From NCBI GenBank assembly GCA_028751875.1, contig CM054140.1:10581602-10645601 (forward strand): a DNA stretch of 64,000 nt, written 5' to 3'. Below the pieces are notes generated by a model. The model ran no database searches. It had not been told where the DNA came from and saw only the letters and a program-made list of their open reading frames with translations. Shown one piece after another: positions 10,021 to 19,620 of the stretch. How positions within the stretch are numbered: position 1 is the first letter of the stretch; each line of letters opens with the position of its first letter. This DNA is from Rapana venosa. Taxonomy: Eukaryota; Mollusca; Gastropoda; Neogastropoda; Muricidae. The position numbers were made by a program, and so were the translations under genes.

Positions 10021-10913
10021 ACATGGACGGTAACGAGAAACGTCGACCATTGGTCATCGGCAAGTTTGCTATCCACGATGTTTCAGAAATGTGACAAGAT
10101 TACCAGTGGACTACAAGTCAAACTCATGCGCCTGGATGACCAGCGAGATTTTCTGTGAGTGGCTGCTGTCCTTTGACAGAGACATGCACATACAGCGCCG
10201 CAAGGTGCTCCTTGTAATGGACAACTGCTCCGCGCACAAGATCCCTGAGCAGCATTGAGAGCAGTCCAAGTACTGTTTTTACCAGCGAATTCTACGGCCA
10301 AGCTTCAGCCGTGTGATGCTGGTATAATCCGGAACTTCAAAGTCCACTACCGACGCATGATGGTGCTCTCCATGCTTGCGGAGACTGTCGGAGGTGGGAA
10401 GGCGAAAGAACAGCGGCCGAGTTCAATCTGAGGGATGCAGTCAATCTGTTGAATCAGTCGTGGCAGAAAGTGACCCCCGCTACAATCAGCAAGTTTTCGC
10501 CCATGCCGGCTTCCGAATCGGATCTGCCGAAGACGGACCACGGGAGCCTGATCCTGCAGCCGGAGAACCGGAAGAACCAGAGCCTCTCCTCACACGTCTC
10601 AGCAAAGAGTGGGCATTTCGCTTGATGAGTACGTCAGTGTGGGACAATCACTTGCCGACAACGGAGCCAGCAACGCTATCAGCATCTGCGACATCCACTT
10701 CGGCATCAAATGTTGCAGGAACAGGGGACTCTGACTCATCTGAGGAAGACGAAGCAAGCGAAAAAGAGGCAGAAAGAGTCTCAATGGTGAAGTGTTAGGC
10801 TATGTGAGGCAAATTAACTTGTACTGTCTGCAGTCAGGGTGTGGTGATGCAGTCACCAAATCTTTTCATGCCTTTACTGGCCTGTTGATGACACACATAG
10901 TGAATGCCCGCAT

Positions 10914-10937
10914 CAGTCACGTATCACAGATTTCTTT
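10914..10937 (+). other. PIP-box-like motif at the transposase C-terminus
   Basis: The codons read QSRITDFF, matching the PCNA-interacting-protein box Q-x-x-[ILM]-x-x-[FY]-[FY]. Pogo transposase of Drosophila is known to carry a PCNA-binding motif, so the position after the acidic tail fits the family. The frame reached here differs from that of the core. Confidence 0.6.
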
Positions 10938-10955
10938 GCTTCACCTTCGAGTGAC

Positions 10956-11400
10956 AATCTGAACTGCAGAGAAGACAAAGACAGCGAAGGGTTCAAAAGA
11001 AATGGTGGGGAGGATGGAGATGATCGAAGTGAGGGAGGGGAAGCAGGGAATACAAGAACAGGGGCGAATGTGAAAAGAGAAAGCAAGCGAAACGAAAGAA
11101 AGAGAGATGAAGGAAAATGCGAAGGGAGAATGCACGGAAGAAGGATGAAGAGACAGACATGAAAAGAGAAACAGAAGGGCGGAAACGTAAAAAGACAGAT
11201 TCGGAACCCTCAGGAGGGAAGGGTGGGTGGTTTGAAAGAAAGGGAAAAGGGGATGAACAGGGAACAAAAGATGATTCAGACCCGAGAGAAGATGATTTCA
11301 CTGAAAGAGAGGAAAAGAGAAGCATGAAAAGCCGATTAAAAAGAGAAGGGAGGGAAAAAAGACGTAGGCAGAGGTGGAGAAAAAGCTTGCAGCAGTGAAT
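10956..11400 (+). pseudogene. Charged linker region downstream of the transposase
   Basis: The PIP-box frame continues for about 70 codons as a Glu/Lys/Arg-rich, low-complexity chain with one TGA near 11159. The overlapping +1 frame (11117-11398) is also open and highly charged. It could be a disordered linker joining the transposase tail to the OTU-like segment, or a separate low-complexity insertion. No domain is recognised. The minus-strand Ser/Phe/Pro-rich frames are its antisense shadow. Confidence 0.35.
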
Positions 11401-11639
11401 ACGGAGGAGTGGGGGGGATGAGTAGAGAAGGAGTGGGGGGTGGGGGGGGGGGTGGATGGGTCGACCCGCAGAGGAAGAAACAGGAAAGAGAGATGAAGGT
11501 GAAGGAGTGCAAGGAAGGAGAGAAGATGACGATGGAATGAAGCGAGAAAAAAACGTGATGATGCATACACGGGCATAGAAATCACCAAGGTACAAAATCC
11601 TGAGCCAGATCGATTCCACCGATAATAAAGAATGGGGGA

Positions 11640-12125
11640 AAAGAGCAATGTAAAAGATTAGGCTTTCCCTATCCCAAAGTTCTACCCGACAGAGAAATCA
11701 AGCAAACAGCTTCGCCCACCTTATGGGTGGACAAAATTGATGGAGACGGAAATTGTCTTACAGGGCAACTTAGCTTTGAGCTTTGCGGGACACAGGACCA
11801 ACACGAGCGCCTAAAGGAGATGCTGCTAGATTTCATGCTTAAAAAACCAGGAAACATTTGCGGGATATTTTGGGTTTGGTGACTTGGGAGTTTTCTGACG
11901 CAACATCAATGCGGGGCCAGGGCATTGGGTGGTCTGATGTTGAGATCTTTGCGGGCCGCAACGCTCCTTCAGACAACCGTGGTTGTCTACACGGTCATCA
12001 CCCCTTTCTCAGGAAAGGGCCCTGACCCCAATCCGCTCTTCCGAATTCCACATGCCCCCACACTTCGAGGAAAAGATTTATCTCCGAAACTTATGCGGCA
12101 TTTTGAAAGAAGTGTCAAGTATCCT
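11640..12125 (+). pseudogene. OTU-family cysteine protease-like fragment
   Basis: One frame (same phase as the PIP box) is open from about 11620 to a stop near 11880. It reads 'LWVDKIDGDGNCL', then 'LSFELCGTQDQHERLKEMLL' and 'DFMLKKP'. DGDGNC followed by a hydrophobic helix is the hallmark of OTU deubiquitinases: the Asp codon is at 11745-11747 and the Cys nucleophile codon at 11754-11756. After frame changes, 'GWSDVEIFA' and 'AATLLQTTVVVYT' (about 11930-11980) match the following OTU strands, and 'IYLRNL' (about 12078) resembles the C-terminal region near the catalytic His. OTU domains are known in transposable elements, notably Helentron-type Helitrons. Here the segment sits between Tigger ends. 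It is dead as written. Confidence 0.65.
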
Positions 12126-12299
12126 TTGAGCTACGTCACCATATGTCATGTTGGGGCCCTTTGGGACCTTCGGATCAACGCAAAGTGGACATGGACATAC
12201 ACATCTGTATTTTGGTCACAGCACCATATCAAAAGTTGCCAAAGTGTCTTAGTTTGGGGGGTTTTTTTCATGAACGTTACAAAATGTTATTTTTAGTTA

Positions 12300-12745
12300 G
12301 ATCTACGTGATGTAAGCTACGTTACTACACTAAATGACTTTTTTTTTTCATTTCGTATCACATTTTGATTCAATCATGCGCAGTACCATGCCAGATGATG
12401 TATTCCAGTAGGTAAGCCAACATACATGACTGATTTTACCAAGTGAAGTGCCTATGGCCCCATAAAGGACTTTTCGTTTCAACGATTAACAATAATTCTG
12501 TACTTATTGTACCCTTTTTTTACTTTTCAGGATTCAGGTTTTGTTGTTCTAACGGGGTTGTTTAGCGTCCTTTTTGCTTCTTTTTGTTTGGTTATACACT
12601 CGCTTTCAGTTTAACAAAGTGTGCGTTTTTATGTTTTTGTTTGGGTTTTTTTTTGAATTTTTTTTTAAAAAATGAATATAGCTGTTTGAGTAATTTTCAT
12701 CAGATTGTTGTTTCATTGTACGAGCGACGGGGAGGGGAGCGAGCG
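12300..12745. other. Unassigned AT-rich stretch
   Basis: Between the OTU remnant and the GA repeat. No recognisable motif. Confidence 0.4.
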
Positions 12746-12746
12746 A

Positions 12747-12799
12747 GGAGAGAGAGAGAGAGAGAGATGAGTGAGAGAGAGAGAGAGGAGAGAGAGAGG

Positions 12800-12841
<42 letters not shown>

Positions 12842-12842
12842 T
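12747..12842. repeat. (GA)n microsatellite
   Basis: About 95 bp of GA with minor interruptions. Arg-Glu open frames are artefacts. Confidence 0.95.
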
Positions 12843-12879
12843 TGTGATTCTGACACCCAAAAAAAAGGCAAAAGTCCCG

Positions 12880-13000
12880 GTTTTTAAGGTAGTTGGGCTT
12901 GGGTACTCCTTATATCCGGGAAAAATCTGTTATAAGGAACCTCGGTTATAAGGAGTAAAATTTTCGGGGCCCCGAGCATCCTTATAACCGAGTTCTACTG
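12880..13000 (-). repeat. Tigger-like 3' terminal repeat
   Basis: 'aacctcggttataaggagt' (about 12939-12957) and the end 'ccttataaccgagttctact' up to G13000 mirror the 7465 end: CAGT.G..C.CGGTTATAAGG. Confidence 0.7.
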
Positions 13001-13985
13001 TTGGGGGAATAAAAAAAATATGAGATACATGGTCACATATTACCACTTCAAGCCAATCAGAAATCACGTTGCTCAAAGGTCAAAGTCAATATACAACGTG
13101 ATAAACGTCCTGAACACTCTCCAGGTTCACTTGGGTAATTATGGGGGAAGAGACGACTGTGATGCTGATAACATTAGGGTTGGCAGACATGATGTCAAAC
13201 GACAGAACTGCCATGGCAAGTGGAAAGTGGCCACATTCCTGGATACAAATGGAAGTTGTTCTGTCTGTAGTGCTGCTGACAAAAGCACAGCTCACTCCAG
13301 GATTCTCATCTCTAGACGACTTCAACATGATTTCTGCCGTCAACTATTTCTACACATGTTCCTATAGACGATTTCTGCTGTCCAATGTTTTCAGAGCTGA
13401 TGATAATTGCTGTTGAGAAATATTTTCTGATGGCTAAAGATCAGTATCAAATCTTTGAGGAAAATTACTTATTGGCTTTACTAGTTCACCAGAGAAGATG
13501 TTTTACTCCTTGATGCACTCTTGTCTACACTTGTCTGTTTTGTGTGCAGGGGCATCTAGGAGCCACACAGGTGAAAGCCTGTCTCTGTATCTTGTCACCA
13601 TGGTCGGAAGGATCAACAGTGTTGCTATCAAAAGATGAGCAGGGAATGCTGTAGATGATGTCGTTTACTTTCTCTTTATTTTCTTAGTATAAAGGACAGA
13701 GCAAAGTTTTCAATGTTCAGCTCTGAAGTCATGTTTGTTGCTGGTGGGACAAGAGACTTGTTAGGAAAAGATGGAATGAGCGAATCTTCAGTGGAAAGGT
13801 GTGTTCTCTGTTTTGTGTGTGTACTTTGTTCTTGTTCCAAATAATCTCACTTTTTGTATGCTGAAATCATGTTTGCTCTTGACAGCATAATATTTTTTCA
13901 TGGAAACTGTGTTCTAGTACAATTTTTCTGTTACATTATGATGCTTTTCTTTTGACCATATTCCTTCGTAGCCTGTGAAGACCAT
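13001..13985 (+). other. Possible host exon region, unrecognised
   Basis: Composition is balanced and repeat-free, unlike the surroundings. Two exon-like blocks stand out. A pyrimidine-rich tract ending TGTGTGCAG (about 13540-13549) precedes one open block. TTTTCTTAG (ending 13687) precedes a 111-bp block (13688-13798) that ends AAAG before GTGTGT, reading 'AKFSMFSSEVMFVAGGTRDL'. I do not recognise the protein. The first block ends in a stop (about 13660), so the two cannot simply be joined. Confidence 0.25.
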
Positions 13986-13989
13986 GACT

Positions 13990-15360
13990 GTTTCAGGCGA
14001 TCTCTACAATACTACCATCATCATCATCAGACCCGTGACCTTGGCGGTCGTGGGGGAGACACGAAAGACGTGCCGTGGTAAGCCTCCTCCATCCATCTCG
14101 GTCCTTGGCTCTGCGCAGTAGTGCCGAGTCATTCATCCTGGTCCATTCTTGATGTTGTCCATCCATGACTTGTTCTGTCTTCCCCTCTTTCTGCCACCTT
14201 CGAGTGTTCCCTGCAGTACTGTTTTTGGCGGTATTGTGCGGGTTACGTGGCCGAACCATGTCAGCTTTTTCTTCTTGACGATGGTGAGAAGGGGTTCCTG
14301 TGAACCTGCCAGCCGGGTTATTTGACTCTTGACAAATTCATTGGTCTTTCGTTCTCTCCAGGATATGCCCAGTAGTTTTCTATAGCATTTTGTTTCGAAT
14401 AACTGGATTCGTTTTGCTGTTTCAGCAGTTCAATGTCCAGGTTTCACTTCCGTACAGCAGGATAGTTCTGAATTAGGGCTTTGTAGAGCTTTAGTTTGAT
14501 TGGGGAAACTGATCTCTTTACTTTTCCATATGGTGGTGAGTTTTGTCATGGAAGATGTTGCCATGGCTATTCTGACTTTGATTTCTGTCGTCGATCGCCC
14601 GTCCTTTGTGAGTGTAGCGCCAAGGTATTTAAAAGCGTCTACTTCCTCCAGTTGTTGGCGTTCATGTAAATTTTAGCAGTGGCGTTGCTCATGCTGTTCA
14701 CAAGTACTTTACTTTTCTCCGAGCTCACTTCCATCCCATATGCTCCAGCTCTGTTCTCAGTCTGGTCGTAAGATCTTGCAGCTCTGTGTTACTTCCGCCA
14801 TGAGGTCAATGTCATCGGCAAACCGTAAGTTGTTGATGGGTCTGCCGCCAATGGAGATGGTAGAGTGGAAGTCATGGAAGGTCTCTCTCATAATGTTTTC
14901 CAAGAACAGATTAAACAGGACTGGAGATAACAGGCATCCTTGTCGGACCCCAACTGTGGTTTTGAAGTAGTCCCCGACTGATTGTTCAGAAGGACTGCAC
15001 TGCTAGCGGTGTGTATAGTGCTTGAATGGTTTGCACTAGTTCTTCTTCAATGCCAAACATTCTGAGGACCTGCCACAGGCCTTCGTGCCATACTCTGTCG
15101 AAAGCCTTCTTGAAGTCGATGAAGTTGTGGAACAGGTCTCTCTGATGTTGAAGATGTTTTTCCATCAGGATGTGGCAGTTAAAAATCTGTTCGATTGTGC
15201 TCCTGCCTGTCCTGAACCCAGCTTGTTCCTCTGCAAGGTGTTCTTCTGCCTCTTCTTGAGTCGATTCAAAATAACTTTGAGCATGATCTTGCTGGCGTGG
15301 CTGATGAGGCTGATTGTTCTATAGTTTTGGCATTGGCGTAAATTCCCTACCAATGAAAGA
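13990..15360 (-). pseudogene. LINE reverse transcriptase remnant (RTE/CR1-like)
   Basis: On the minus strand the frames give, in order, 'CQNYRTISLISHASKIMLKV' (RT region 1-2), 'LNRLKKRQ', fragments of the palm region, 'LLYGSET' and finally 'GTLEGGRKRGRQNKSWMDNI'. The last two blocks are the C-terminal signature of this LINE group. The endonuclease and 5' half are missing (5' truncation near 15355), and there are at least six frame breaks. The better-kept relative at 57005-58775 shares 'CQNYR' and the C-terminal 'GRPRKSW' block. The protein would supply target-primed reverse transcription. This copy cannot. Confidence 0.8.
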
Positions 15361-15419
15361 CAAAACCAGCAGTAGATTGCCTGAGGAATTGCTATCACGT
15401 GGAAGAGCGAAAACTGGAC

Positions 15420-15770
15420 AGAGCAGATGATTCCACTAGATACAACTAGTGAATAATCCTGTGAAGGAAATGTGCTGAGCTAAAGAAGAATGGCTATCCG
15501 CAAAAATGCCAGACTGTTGAAAATCATAGCCGAAAATATAACACGCTGTACATAGATATCATCAGAGAAATGACAAAGGAGAAAAGTTCAGCAAAGGGGG
15601 ATGCATCCCAGCCCATGACCAGACGACATCTGCATCTCTCCCTGCAGTCTGTGATCACCAGTGTCAGCACACATGTACACATCACTGCCTTTTGAAAAAA
15701 AGAAGACAAGTTTGTTGTGTGAAATCTGAATACACTAGAGGAGAGGGAATTCCTAGCACAGAATTTCGAG
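15420..15770. other. Unassigned stretch
   Basis: Mixed composition. A 121-codon minus frame ends inside the neighbouring SINE and has no recognisable domain. Confidence 0.4.
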
Positions 15771-15774
15771 AAGG

Positions 15775-16132
15775 GGGGATGGCATTTTATTTCTAGGATA
15801 ATGGAATAATCACGCCAGTGCTTTTTTTTTACATCCAGTCCCGTGTGTATGCCGTTTTGTAATTGCCCTCCGTTCCCACCGGCATACAATGGCTAGTCTT
15901 CCGAAAAGCGGAACGGGTTTTTAACGTGTGCGCAAGATGTTCTGCGTGCGTTTGCACACGGGACCTCGGTTTATAGTCTATCCGAAGGACTTTTTTGGGG
16001 GGAGGGGGGGGAGGAGAGTCGGCACTGATGTTAACTCTAGAGGAAAAATCCTCTTGAACGATATTCGAACCTGGGTCAGCAGATCACGAGCGCAACACGC
16101 TTAACTCTAACTGCCAGGCTATCCGTCCCACT
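15775..16132 (-). mobile_element. tRNA-derived SINE, family A, full length
   Basis: The minus strand begins with 'gatagcctggcagttagagt' (A-box-like), followed by a B-box-like 'gggtcgaatatc' equivalent at 16055-16070. It continues with 'aacatcttgcgcacacgtt' and 'ccgcttttcggaaga', and ends at the 'tattccattatcct' block near 15800. It abuts a (TG)n array at the head. Confidence 0.85.
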
Positions 16133-16150
16133 GTGTGGTGTGTGTGTTGT

Positions 16151-16238
<88 letters not shown>
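16132..16238. repeat. (TG)n microsatellite
   Basis: An almost pure TG run of about 100 bp, next to a SINE head, as also at 19187. Confidence 0.95.
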
Positions 16239-16240
<2 letters not shown>

Positions 16241-16314
16241 TCAGAGAGTGCTTCTTTGCCAGTGTGTGTCTAGTATTCACCTTTGATACAACAACAAAAA
16301 TAATGGTAATAATG

Positions 16315-16410
16315 ATACTACTGCTACTTACTACTACTACTTATACTATATACTACTACTTCTACTTCTACTACTATTGCTATTACTATTACTATTACCA
16401 CCACTACTAC
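16315..16410. repeat. TAC/TAT triplet array
   Basis: Imperfect ctacta/ttacta triplets. Confidence 0.85.
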
Positions 16411-16411
16411 T

Positions 16412-16490
16412 ACACAAAACCCCATACACAGGGGACTGGATGTAAAGAAAAGCACATGAGTGCTTATTCCATTATCCTCGATATTTAAAA
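16412..16490 (+). mobile_element. SINE family A, 3' fragment
   Basis: 'caggggactggatgtaaaga' and 'gcacatgagtgcttattcca' up to 'tcctcgatattt' mark the 3' end only. Confidence 0.8.
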
Positions 16491-16499
16491 AAAAGTCAA

Positions 16500-16735
16500 T
16501 CATCTGAGCGCTTTGATTTGTTGCTTTTACAGATTCAGCGCTTTATAAATTCCATACATTATTATTATATATTATTATTATTACTACTACTACTACTATA
16601 CTACTACTACTACTACTATTATTATTATTACCACCACCACCACCACTTACTACTACTACTACTACTACTACTATTACTACTATACTACTACTTCTAACAT
16701 CATCACCACCAACAACAGCAACAACAGTAACAGTA
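16500..16735 (+). mobile_element. Retroposon 3' end with ATT/TAC triplet tail
   Basis: 'gagcgctttgatttgttgct' and 'cagcgctttataaattcc' are followed by about 180 bp of ATT, TAC and CAC triplets. Confidence 0.65.
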
Positions 16736-16739
16736 TCGT

Positions 16740-17470
16740 AATAATGATAGTCACTGGCTTTTATTCCATATGATGTAGTACAAATTATATATTGTCAGAT
16801 ACATGGAACTCTCATACATTGAGAAGATACTCGGAACAAATGGCAAGTCATGGCGATGGTCATCATTATTAGTGATCATATTTAGCCAATGCTTTCTTCA
16901 AAAATATATACGGACCACAATAATAAAGAAACATCACAATGACAGTATATGAATGTACCTGCGGATCGGTTTGTGTGTGCGTGAAGGGGGGTGGGTGGTG
17001 GTGGTGGAGGGGGGGGGGGTCTGTCCTATGCACTGGGATGAGGGGACAGGCAAGGTGAGAGTGATGGACCCACAGGAGTTGGTTGTGCATGGCAGTGCCG
17101 GTCCCAGGGCTGAGGGGCCTGGTGGCAGGCGCTGTTTGAAGACACCGACCTGTGTGCCATCCACGCCACACGTGCCACCATTGTGCCCAAAGACATCCAG
17201 TGGCTGGCTGTATCTGTGGACAGCGTGCATAAGATAACGGCATAGACAGGTCTCCATATTATCGGACTTAGGAACAGAGGTAATCTCTTAGTCGCTTGGC
17301 GGCTTATCGCAGCCATGCATTAAGACAATGGGTGAAACAGATCTCAGTGTGATCCCACTAACCACAGAGGTAATCTCGCTTGGCCGCTTATCCTGACCAT
17401 CCCTGAAGATGACGGAATAAACAGATCTGGGTATAATCTAATGGACAGAGGTGATCTCTGGATGGTGTTA
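16740..17470. repeat. Segmental duplication, copy 1 (partial)
   Basis: The segment starting 'gataatgatagtcactggct'-like and running through 'tgtgtgcgtgaaggggggt', 'catgcactgggatgagggga'-type blocks and the satellite units recurs at 35120-35950. Its right part recurs at 24240-24760. Similarity stops near 17465. Confidence 0.8.
17260..17470. repeat. ~85-bp satellite units
   Basis: Successive 'acagaggtaatctc', 'cttggcggcttatcgcagcc' and 'aaacagatctcagtgtgatc' blocks repeat about every 80-90 bp, for two to three units. A further unit at about 17760-17850 leads into the 42-bp minisatellite. Confidence 0.75.
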
Positions 17471-17529
17471 AACACGATACTGTATGTTTGCGATTTTTGA
17501 AATGTCCACCTTCTACCTTCACAAAATGG

Positions 17530-17640
17530 CCTATTCTTCTTAAAGGATCAAAGGGGTTTTAACGTATGTGCAAGGTGTTCTGCATGCGTTCGAACACGTG
17601 CATCTGTTTATAGGCTCATCAGAAGAACTTTTACATTCAG
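17530..17640 (-). mobile_element. SINE family A, internal fragment
   Basis: Only the middle is kept: an 'aagatgttctgcatgcgttc'-like block and 'ggctcatcagaagaactttt', the diverged core. Confidence 0.6.
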
Positions 17641-17669
17641 TTTGATTTTTTCATCAAAATGGGAAGAAA

Positions 17670-17746
17670 GAGCAGAGTTGGGAATCGAACCCACAACCTC
17701 ACGGTTTACTTGTGAGACAGGTGAACGTCTTCACCGTCTGCACCTT
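17670..17746 (-). mobile_element. tRNA-like SINE head
   Basis: The minus strand reads 'ggtgcagacggtgaagacgt' and then 'gtgggttcgattcccaa', the spacing of A and B boxes in a tRNA-derived head. It lacks tRNA-quality stems and a neighbouring body, so it is not called a tRNA gene. Confidence 0.5.
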
Positions 17747-17831
17747 CCTTCTTGGAGCTCTGGTATAAACAGGTTTAGTGTTATCAGATTAACGACGAGA
17801 TAATCTCTTTAGTCTCTTGGCGACTTAAGGC

Positions 17832-18275
17832 AGCCATCCATTAAGATAACAGTATTCATCAATTCAATTTCATTGCCATCCATGAAGATAACAGTTTTCA
17901 ATCAATTCAAATCATTGCCATCCATTATTCAATCAATTTATTTCATTGCCATCCATGAAGATAACAGTATTCAATCAATTCATTTCATTGCCTCCATGAA
18001 GATAACAGTTTTAAATCAATTAAATTCATTGCATCCATTATTCAATCAATTCATTTCATTGCCATCATGAAGATAACAGTATTCAATCAATTCATTTCAT
18101 TGCCATCCATTAAGCTAACAGTTTTCAATCAATTCAATTCATTGCCATCCATGAAGATAACAGTATTCAATCAATTCATTCATTGTCATCCTTAAGATAA
18201 CAGTATTCAATCAATTCAATTCATTGCCACCCATAAATTAATAGTATTCAATCATTCAATTCATTTCGATATTGT
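17832..18275. repeat. ~42-bp minisatellite
   Basis: About ten imperfect copies of 'cattgccatccatgaagata' + 'acagtattcaatcaattcat', with some copies shortened to about 32 bp. The first unit is continuous with the end of an 85-bp satellite unit ('gcagccatccattaagataa'), suggesting the array grew from it. Confidence 0.9.
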
Positions 18276-18346
18276 TAAAGTCCTTATTTAAAGGAAATTT
18301 CTTTTGCAGTGTTAAAAAAACATTCATGGTGGACATAAAACCCCCC

Positions 18347-18846
18347 NNNNNNNNNNNNNNNNNNNNNNNNNNNNNNNNNNNNNNNNNNNNNNNNNNNNNN
18401 NNNNNNNNNNNNNNNNNNNNNNNNNNNNNNNNNNNNNNNNNNNNNNNNNNNNNNNNNNNNNNNNNNNNNNNNNNNNNNNNNNNNNNNNNNNNNNNNNNNN
18501 NNNNNNNNNNNNNNNNNNNNNNNNNNNNNNNNNNNNNNNNNNNNNNNNNNNNNNNNNNNNNNNNNNNNNNNNNNNNNNNNNNNNNNNNNNNNNNNNNNNN
18601 NNNNNNNNNNNNNNNNNNNNNNNNNNNNNNNNNNNNNNNNNNNNNNNNNNNNNNNNNNNNNNNNNNNNNNNNNNNNNNNNNNNNNNNNNNNNNNNNNNNN
18701 NNNNNNNNNNNNNNNNNNNNNNNNNNNNNNNNNNNNNNNNNNNNNNNNNNNNNNNNNNNNNNNNNNNNNNNNNNNNNNNNNNNNNNNNNNNNNNNNNNNN
18801 NNNNNNNNNNNNNNNNNNNNNNNNNNNNNNNNNNNNNNNNNNNNNN
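18347..18846. other. Assembly gap (500 N)
   Basis: Exactly 500 N. Its size is a convention, not a measurement. Confidence 1.
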
Positions 18847-18849
18847 GGG

Positions 18850-19183
18850 GATATGGAATAATCACTCCTGTGCTTTTTTACATCCAGTCCCCGTGTGTAT
18901 GCCGTTTTGTAATTGCCATCCGTTCCCACCGGCATACAATGGCCTACTCTTCCGAAAAGCGGACCGGGTTTTAACGCATGTGCAAGATGTTCTGCGTGTA
19001 TTCGCACAGGGGACCTCGGTTTATAGTCTCATCCGAAGGACTTTTGGGGGGGACGGAGGGGGGGGAGTAGAGTCGGCACTGATCTTAACTCTAGAGGGAA
19101 TCCTCTTGAACGAGATTCGAACCCGGGTCAGCAGATCACGAGCGCAACACGCTTCACTCTAACTGCCAGGCTACCCTGTCCCC

Positions 19184-19186
<3 letters not shown>
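18850..19186 (-). mobile_element. tRNA-derived SINE, family A, best-preserved minus copy
   Basis: On the minus strand: 'gtagcctggcagttagagtg' (A box), 'cccgggttcgaatctcgtt' (B box, about 19108-19126), the core 'ccttcggatgagactataaa' (19022-19041), 'cgcttttcggaagagtaggc' (about 18941-18960), and a 3' end that runs into the gap edge. The B box is close to the GGTTCGANNCC consensus, making this one of the likelier pol III-competent copies. Confidence 0.9.

Positions 19187-19276
<90 letters not shown>
19187..19276. repeat. (GT)n microsatellite
   Basis: 90 bp of GT directly abutting the SINE head. Confidence 0.95.
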
Positions 19277-19278
<2 letters not shown>

Positions 19279-19311
19279 ATAAAGAAAAAACACAATGCCA
19301 GTATGTGAATG

Positions 19312-19620
19312 TACGTCAAGTCAAGTCAAGTCAAAATTTTATTTCCAGATGGTACATTGAATAAGCAATGCATTTGCTTTTTTTCATCAAGCCATCTATC
19401 TAGGAACAAATTTCGTAATGATTATACTAAGACACTACATTATTGCATCGTTTACCATTAAATTAAACCAAGGAAAAAATCGATAAGGAAATACATTGAA
19501 AATACAAATTACCACATATACATATACACGCACACACATACTCATGCACACCTGAGCGCGTGCGCGCTCACGTCCACACACACATTTAAATAAAAAATGC
19601 CTCAAGAATTAAAAAAGAAA
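19312..19620 (-). mobile_element. Retroposon with (TTGAC)n tail
   Basis: On the minus strand the element ends 'gtaccatctggaaataaaat', then 'tttgacttgacttgacttga'. The last ~85 bp ('gatggcttgatgaaaaaaag' ... 'cattgcttattcaatgtacc') recur at 56097-56190, 60795-60885 and 63605-63675. This copy extends further 5' than the others, but its start is not clear. Confidence 0.65.

Larger units (their letters stand above)
9236..10955 (+). pseudogene. Tigger/pogo DDD transposase, disrupted
   Basis: The plus strand first encodes 'GPVLKTKAEEFADSLGIDG' (CENP-B-type HTH, about 9260-9317). The DDE_1-type catalytic core follows: 'NMDETGLFWKL' with the first Asp at 9483-9485, 'LLVMDNCSAHKIP' with the second Asp at 10220-10222, and 'AKLQPCDAGIIRNFK' with the third Asp at 10315-10317. 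The last two lie about 32 codons apart, normal for pogo-superfamily enzymes. Frame changes at several points, a stop at 10257-10259 and a SINE between 9596 and 10020 inactivate it. A poly-T tract and TTCTTAG just before 9236 look like a splice acceptor. The acidic tail (about 10730-10780) is followed by a PIP-box-like motif. TIGD-like host genes are an alternative, but the decay argues for a dead transposon. Confidence 0.85.
7465..13000 (+). mobile_element. Decayed Tigger/pogo-type DNA transposon, possibly composite
   Basis: The left end 'cagtcgggccggttataagg' (7465) and the right end, which reads 'cagtagaactcggttataag' on the minus strand (ending at 13000), are imperfect terminal inverted repeats of the Tigger kind. 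Between them, on the plus strand, lie a transposase N-terminus, a DDD transposase core, a PIP-box-like tail and an OTU-like segment. A SINE (9596-10020) and GA/G-rich microsatellites are inserted. A TA target duplication is not visible at these ends. A second TIR-like start at 8522 does follow TA, so the left boundary may be nested. Length (about 5.5 kb) exceeds a simple Tigger (2-3 kb). Confidence 0.6.

Noticed and set aside
10993..11619. 208-codon Ser/Phe/Pro-rich minus frame
   Set aside because: It is the antisense of the charged AG-rich linker and has no domain.
18272..19162. Open frames across the N runs (also 38445-39100)
   Set aside because: They consist of unknown bases.
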